This document shows positions 5,877 to 10,178 of a stretch of 10,178 nucleotides of DNA, piece by piece. A program made the position numbers and the translations under genes. The notes beneath the pieces are model-generated. The model ran no database searches, was not told the origin of the DNA, and saw nothing but the letters and a program-made list of their open reading frames with translations. This DNA comes from Romboutsia sp. 13368 (GTDB taxonomy: Bacteria > Bacillota > Clostridia > Peptostreptococcales > Peptostreptococcaceae). The first letter of the stretch is position 1. Each line of letters opens with the position of its first letter. The stretch is from contig NZ_CP048741.1 in the NCBI RefSeq assembly GCF_018336475.1, positions 323,380-333,557 on the forward strand. The letters are read 5' to 3'.

Positions 5877-8308
5877 GAAATGAATTTAAACAAAGTTTTG
5901 AAACAAAAATGTATAGTTTATATGCCCAATCCATAAAAGATGCTACAAATGAACAGTTATTAAATGTTTTATGCAGTGTTATAAAAGATATAATATCTAA
6001 AAAATGGGTAGATAATAAGCTAGATTCTCAAAAAGAAGTATATTATTTTAGTATAGAATTTTTACTAGGTAGACAACTAAAATCCAATTTATTAAATTTA
6101 GGAATAGAAAATGAAATAAGAGAAGGTCTGAATGAACTTGATATAAACTTAGATAATCTAATAAACGCAGAAGCTGACCCTGCATTAGGTAATGGTGGTT
6201 TAGGTAGATTAGCAGCATGTTTTTTAGATTCGATGGCATCTTTAGATATAAGTGGTCATGGATATGGTATTAGATATAAGAATGGTTTATTTGAACAAAA
6301 ATTTATAAACGGTTATCAGGTAGAAGTACCTGATAACTGGTTAACTCAAGGTGGATATGTTTGGGAGACTGTAAGGCCAAATAAAGCTATAGTTGTTAAA
6401 TTTGAAGGAAATGTAAATTTAACTGAAAAAAATGGAAAATTAGAAGTTAGCCATACTGATTATATACCAATAATGGCTATGCCTTATGATATACCGATAA
6501 TAGGATATAGAAATAATTCTATTAATACATTAAGATTATTTAAGAGTGAGGTTCTAAGTAGAGATTTTGGACCATTAACATTAAATGCGAAAAGCTCATA
6601 TGGGAGTTATGATGATGCATTAAAATATAAATATTATGCAGAGGAAATATCGCAAGTTTTATATCCTAATGACTCTAACTATGCAGGTAGACTATTAAGA
6701 TTAAAACAGGAATATTTCTTTGTAAGTGCAGGTATACAAGATATAATAAGAAAATATAAGAAAAAGAATTTAGATATAAAAAATCTAAATGAAAAAGTGG
6801 CAATACATATAAATGATACTCATCCTACTCTTTGTATTCCAGAATTGATGAGAATATTATTAGATGAAGAACATTTATCATGGGATGAAGCTTGGGATAT
6901 AACAACAAATACTATATCTTATACAAATCATACAATAATGACAGAGGCTATGGAAAGATGGCCAAAAGATATGGTAAGACATTTACTTCCAAGGATTTAT
7001 ATGATTATAGAAGAGATAAATAGACGATATGTAAATCAATTAATTAGTAAAAATTATGATAATAATAAAATATATCGAATGAGTATAATAGATAATAATG
7101 ATATAAAAATGGCTAATTTATCAATAGTTGGAAGTCATAGTGTTAATGGAGTTGCAAAACTTCATTCAGAATTACTTAAGAAAGAAGTATTAAAAGATTT
7201 CTATGAAGATGAGCCATATAAATTTAATAATAAAACTAATGGTATAGCTCATAGAAGATGGCTAATAAATGCTAATAGTGAACTTAGTGAGCTTATTACA
7301 GAATTAATATCTGAAGATTGGAAAAAAGATACGAAAAAGCTTAAAGATTTAGAAGCATATAAAAATGATAAAGATGTATTAGAAAAAATAGGAATAATAA
7401 AGTACAATAATAAAAAGAAATTAGCTAAATTTATAAAAGATAAATACAACATAGATGTTGATCCAAATTCAATATTTGATATACAAATAAAAAGATTACA
7501 CGCATATAAAAGACAATTATTAAACGCACTTCATATATTACATTTATACCATGAATTGTTAGAAAACCCTAACTTTGATATGGAACCAAGAACATTTATA
7601 TTTGGGGCCAAAGCAGCACCTGGATATTACTTAGCAAAATGTATAATAAAATTCATAAATTCTTTAGCAGATAAAATCAATAATGACCCAAGAATAGACA
7701 ATAAAATAAAAGTAGTATTTATAGAAAACTATGGTGTATCAACAGCAGAACTTATAATACCTGCAGCTGATGTAAGCGAGCAAATATCAACTACAACTAA
7801 GGAAGCATCAGGAACAGGAAATATGAAGCTTATGATGAATGGAGCTATAACTTTAGCTACATTAGATGGAGCAAATATAGAAATATTTGACCAGGTAGGC
7901 AAAGATAACATAGTTATATTTGGTTTAAGTGCAAACGAAGTATTAAATTATAATAAGTTTGGAGGATATTCGGCTTTAGATTTATACAATTCTAATAGAG
8001 AAATAAAAAGAGTTGTAGATGATTTAATAAATGGATTTATACCAAATATGGAAAAAGAGGGAAGACAAATATATGACTCTTTAATAACTTATAATGATGA
8101 ATATTTTGTTCTTAGAGACATGGAAAACTATAAAGATGCTCAAGAAAAAATAGATAAACTATATAAAAATAAAGAAAAGTGGAATGAAATGGCCTTGATA
8201 AATATAGCTAACTCAGGGGTGTTCTCGAGTGATAGAACTATAGCTGAATATGCAGAGGACATTTGGTTTAAAGGGTGTGAGAAGTATGAGGAATGTAATA
8301 CACTATAA
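5864..8308 (+). CDS. glgP: Glycogen phosphorylase GlgP (GT35, PLP-dependent)
   Basis: It removes glucose from glycogen chain ends by phosphorolysis, giving glucose-1-phosphate. The 814 residues cover the whole GT35 family: FSIEFLLGR (62-70), DPALGNGGLGRLAACFLDS (105-123), YGIRYKNGLFEQ (134-145), HINDTHPT (315-322), TNHT (354-357), and QIKRLHAYKRQLLN (541-554) with R544 and K549, which match rabbit muscle R569 and K574. The PLP signature EASGTGNMKLMMNGA (647-661) contains K655, the Schiff-base lysine, and E647. The short N-terminus lacks the serine phosphorylation segment of animal enzymes, so control is probably by expression. ATG 5864 is chosen; a TTG at 5861 has the better spacing (10 rather than 13 bases from the G run) and would add one residue. 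It begins 19 bases after glgA. Its last 23 bases overlap the next gene, suggesting coupled translation. A maltodextrin phosphorylase role is possible, but the setting favours glycogen. Confidence 0.96.
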   Translation: MKINRNEFKQSFETKMYSLYAQSIKDATNEQLLNVLCSVIKDIISKKWVDNKLDSQKEVYYFSIEFLLGRQLKSNLLNLGIENEIREGLNELDINLDNLINAEADPALGNGGLGRLAACFLDSMASLDISGHGYGIRYKNGLFEQKFINGYQVEVPDNWLTQGGYVWETVRPNKAIVVKFEGNVNLTEKNGKLEVSHTDYIPIMAMPYDIPIIGYRNNSINTLRLFKSEVLSRDFGPLTLNAKSSYGSYDDALKYKYYAEEISQVLYPNDSNYAGRLLRLKQEYFFVSAGIQDIIRKYKKKNLDIKNLNEKVAIHINDTHPTLCIPELMRILLDEEHLSWDEAWDITTNTISYTNHTIMTEAMERWPKDMVRHLLPRIYMIIEEINRRYVNQLISKNYDNNKIYRMSIIDNNDIKMANLSIVGSHSVNGVAKLHSELLKKEVLKDFYEDEPYKFNNKTNGIAHRRWLINANSELSELITELISEDWKKDTKKLKDLEAYKNDKDVLEKIGIIKYNNKKKLAKFIKDKYNIDVDPNSIFDIQIKRLHAYKRQLLNALHILHLYHELLENPNFDMEPRTFIFGAKAAPGYYLAKCIIKFINSLADKINNDPRIDNKIKVVFIENYGVSTAELIIPAADVSEQISTTTKEASGTGNMKLMMNGAITLATLDGANIEIFDQVGKDNIVIFGLSANEVLNYNKFGGYSALDLYNSNREIKRVVDDLINGFIPNMEKEGRQIYDSLITYNDEYFVLRDMENYKDAQEKIDKLYKNKEKWNEMALINIANSGVFSSDRTIAEYAEDIWFKGCEKYEECNTL
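6310..6339 (+). other. Intragenic 13-bp hairpin within glgP
   Basis: GTTATCAGGTA (6312-6322) and TACCTGATAAC (6327-6337) are perfect inverted complements around a GAAG loop. A G-U pair (6311/6338) and a C-G pair (6310/6339) extend the RNA stem to 13 bp. It codes for GYQVEVPDNW, a conserved stretch of phosphorylases. No T run follows, so it is not an intrinsic terminator. The inverted repeat is directly visible; any function as an RNA structure or protein site is unproven. Confidence 0.6.
8270..8275 (+). promoter_or_regulatory. Ribosome binding site of the GH13 gene, inside glgP
   Basis: AAAGGG lies 10 bases before ATG 8286 and within the glgP coding sequence. The same frame is open back to a TTG at 8250, but no comparable site precedes that codon, so 8286 is preferred. 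Confidence 0.65.
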
Positions 8309-10148
8309 CTCTTGGGAAAATAAGGCTCCTTTTGGAGCCATCAAAGTAAATCAAGGAGTTAGAATTGCAGTAAGAACAAATGAAGAATATGATGTATTAA
8401 ACATTAAGTGGGTTATTTTGAAAGAAGATAATGTAGTTGGACATATAGATTTAGTAGAAGAAAATAGAAACTACTATCAAGGTGAATTTAATGGATTTAA
8501 TGAAACTGGATTGTATTTTTACTATTTTGAAGTAGATGTAAATATAAATGGATCTTATCAAAAAATATTCTATGGAAAAAGTTTCGAAGATGGACACACA
8601 ATTGAATACTCATATGAAAACTTAAATAAATATCAAATAACAGTGCATGAGGATTTTGAGGTTCCATCATGGTACAAAGAAGGTATAATGTATAATATAT
8701 TCGTTGATAGATTTAACAACGGAAATAGAAATAAAAAGCCTAGTAATCCAAAACCAAATAGTTTTATATACGGAAACTGGTCTGATATACCAATGTATAT
8801 AAAAGATAAAGATGGAGAAATAATAAGATGGGATTTTTACGGTGGAAATCTCAAAGGAATCATAGAAAAGCTACCTTATTTGAGTAAAATAGGAGTTACT
8901 ATAATATACTTAAATCCAATTTTTGAGTCTTCGAGCAATCATAAATATAATACAGGTGACTATAAGAAAATAGACCCAATGTTTGGTGATGAAGAAATAC
9001 TAAAGGAATTAATAGATAAAGCAAGTAAAAGAGGTATAAATATAATACTAGATGGTGTATTTAATCATACTGGAGCAGATAGTAAATACTTTAATAAATT
9101 TGGAAACTATGATGAAGTAGGTGCATATCAATCAGAAGATTCTAAATATAGACCATGGTATAATTTTGAAGGATCTAAAGATAATTATAAATGTTGGTGG
9201 GGAATTAAAGACTTACCTAATGTAAATGAACTTAATGAAAGCTATATGGATTATATTATATATGATGTAGATAGCGTTATAAACAAATGGACTGGTATGG
9301 GTATAAAAGGTTGGAGATTAGATGTTGCAGATGAATTACCTACTAAATTTATAAAAGAACTTAGGAAAGAGTTAAAAAATAATGATAGTGATTCTGTATT
9401 AATAGGTGAAGTATGGGAAGATGCATCTAATAAGATAAGCTATGGAGAAAGAAGAAATTATTTTGTTGGAGATCAATTAGATTCTGTAATGGCATACCCA
9501 TTTAGAAATAATATAGTTAGCTTTTTAAAAGGTCAAATAACATCTAATCAATTAAGAAATAAGTTTATGACATTAAAAGAAAACTATCCTAAAGAATCGT
9601 TTAAATCTAATTTAAATATAATTAGTTCACATGATATAACTAGAATAAAGACAGAGTTAAATTATGATAATGAAATGGTAAAACTAGCAGTTGCAACTCA
9701 AATGACATTTGAAGGTATTCCGTATATTTATTATGGTGATGAAGCGGGTCTCTCTGGAGGAACTGATCCTGATAATAGAAGAACATATCCTTGGAAAAAT
9801 GAAGATGAAGATATGATAGAATTCTACAAGGATTCAATAAATACAAGAAAGAAATATAATGCCTTAACTAATGGAGACACTGACTTTATAATAAATAATG
9901 ATGATGATATATTTGGATATATAAGATTTAATGATAATGGTGAAAAAATATTAGTACTAATAAACAGAAGTACTGAAGATAAAAATATAAATATAAGTTT
10001 AGAAGAAAATACATTAGAGGTTATAGATATTAAATATAGTTCTAAAAAGTATTTAGAAATTATATCTAAAAATAATGATAGTTTTAATTTACAAATAAGA
10101 CCTAAGTCTTTCAATATATTTAATGTACTAAATCTCGTTGAAGTATAG
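8286..10148 (+). CDS. Cytoplasmic GH13 alpha-glycosidase, amylopullulanase/neopullulanase-like
   Basis: This 620-residue enzyme of the alpha-amylase family probably hydrolyses alpha-1,4 and/or alpha-1,6 bonds in branched dextrins left by GlgP. An N-terminal beta-sandwich (about 1-120) precedes the barrel, which opens with YNIFVDRFNNGN (136-147) and YGGNLKGIIEKLPYL (185-199). Conserved regions are DGVFNH (256-261), GWRLDVADE (342-350) with R344 and nucleophile D346, GEVWED (374-379) with acid/base E375, and SSHD (447-450). A beta C-terminal domain ends the protein. The long insert after the first barrel strand and the GEVWEDASNKISYG stretch resemble clostridial amylopullulanase-type enzymes. 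There is no signal peptide, membrane anchor or S-layer motif, unlike secreted pullulanases, so it acts inside the cell. ATG 8286 is chosen on its ribosome binding site and on a family-like N-terminus; it overlaps glgP by 23 bases. The operon lacks glgX, so a debranching role is inferred. Exact bond specificity cannot be read from sequence. Confidence 0.88.
   Translation: MRNVIHYNSWENKAPFGAIKVNQGVRIAVRTNEEYDVLNIKWVILKEDNVVGHIDLVEENRNYYQGEFNGFNETGLYFYYFEVDVNINGSYQKIFYGKSFEDGHTIEYSYENLNKYQITVHEDFEVPSWYKEGIMYNIFVDRFNNGNRNKKPSNPKPNSFIYGNWSDIPMYIKDKDGEIIRWDFYGGNLKGIIEKLPYLSKIGVTIIYLNPIFESSSNHKYNTGDYKKIDPMFGDEEILKELIDKASKRGINIILDGVFNHTGADSKYFNKFGNYDEVGAYQSEDSKYRPWYNFEGSKDNYKCWWGIKDLPNVNELNESYMDYIIYDVDSVINKWTGMGIKGWRLDVADELPTKFIKELRKELKNNDSDSVLIGEVWEDASNKISYGERRNYFVGDQLDSVMAYPFRNNIVSFLKGQITSNQLRNKFMTLKENYPKESFKSNLNIISSHDITRIKTELNYDNEMVKLAVATQMTFEGIPYIYYGDEAGLSGGTDPDNRRTYPWKNEDEDMIEFYKDSINTRKKYNALTNGDTDFIINNDDDIFGYIRFNDNGEKILVLINRSTEDKNINISLEENTLEVIDIKYSSKKYLEIISKNNDSFNLQIRPKSFNIFNVLNLVEV
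8324..8339 (+). other. GC-rich hairpin just after the glgP stop codon
   Basis: GGCTCC (8324-8329) and GGAGCC (8334-8339) form a perfect 6-bp stem, five of the six pairs being G-C, with a TTTT loop. It begins 15 bases after the glgP stop and codes for residues 13-18 (KAPFGA) of the GH13 protein. No T tract follows, so it is not a standard terminator. It might slow 3' decay of an upstream mRNA or affect early elongation of the last gene (inference). Confidence 0.45.
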
Positions 10149-10155
10149 AATAATC

Positions 10156-10178
10156 AAAAAAGAGATATTATTAAATTT
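10156..10178 (+). terminator. Possible 5' arm of an operon terminator, cut by the window end
   Basis: Seven bases after the stop of the last gene, AAAAAAGAGATATTA is followed by TTAAATTT and the window ends. In low-GC Firmicutes an A run leading into a stem is often the first half of a terminator whose second half would read like TATCTCTTTTTT. The 3' arm is not present here, so this is a guess from the pattern and location. Confidence 0.25.

Noticed and set aside
8250..8285. Longer form of the GH13 protein from TTG 8250
   Set aside because: It would add 12 residues fully inside the glgP 3' end with no clear ribosome site, whereas ATG 8286 has AAAGGG 10 bases upstream.
9640..10114. Reverse-strand open frames within the GH13 gene, one of 96 residues with hydrophobic stretches
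   Set aside because: Antisense to the C-terminal part of a clear GH13 enzyme; the Leu/Ile/Phe/Ser-rich sequence is a composition artefact rather than a membrane protein.
1..10178. CRISPR array, insertion sequence, tRNA, riboswitch or phage defence genes
   Set aside because: I saw no direct repeat array, transposase motif, tRNA-like cloverleaf or defence domain; coding sequence of one pathway fills nearly the whole window.

Overview
This window carries an almost complete bacterial glycogen synthesis and mobilisation operon: six genes, all on the + strand, packed end to end with gaps of 2 to 32 bases and one 23-base overlap. The order is glgB (branching enzyme), glgC and glgD (paired ADP-glucose pyrophosphorylase subunits), glgA (glycogen synthase), glgP (glycogen phosphorylase), then a cytoplasmic GH13 amylase/pullulanase-like hydrolase. 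The first five match the glgBCDAP order known from Bacillus subtilis. The sixth gene probably takes the debranching role that GlgX has in enterobacteria.

The host is a low-GC Firmicute, most likely a clostridium of the Peptostreptococcaceae type (Clostridioides, Paraclostridium, Romboutsia and relatives). Grounds: very AT-rich DNA (by eye around 30% GC or less), heavy AGA and ATA codon use, a split GlgC/GlgD pyrophosphorylase, and purine-rich Shine-Dalgarno sites before every gene. This placement rests on style and gene content, not on a database match.

Layout: bases 1-68 hold a probable -10 box and the glgB ribosome binding site; 69-2075 glgB; 2108-3256 glgC; 3259-4386 glgD; 4402-5844 glgA; 5864-8308 glgP; 8286-10148 GH13 hydrolase; 10149-10178 a short tail that looks like the 5' arm of a terminator cut by the window end. 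No stretch longer than about 70 bases lacks a gene.

Function: GlgC, with GlgD as partner, makes ADP-glucose from ATP and glucose-1-phosphate. GlgA polymerises it into alpha-1,4 chains and GlgB adds alpha-1,6 branches. GlgP shortens chains by phosphorolysis, and the GH13 enzyme probably trims the residual branched dextrins. No gene has a visible signal peptide, so the pathway is cytoplasmic.

I found no new multi-gene system here. The points worth a second look are RNA-scale features: a 13-bp hairpin inside glgP, a small hairpin enclosing the glgP start codon, a GC-rich hairpin just past the glgP stop codon, a 12-bp palindrome before glgC, and a G-run in the Shine-Dalgarno sites that shortens along the operon. 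At protein level, GlgD has lost its catalytic motifs, and GlgB has an unusual region I and a basic C-terminal tail.
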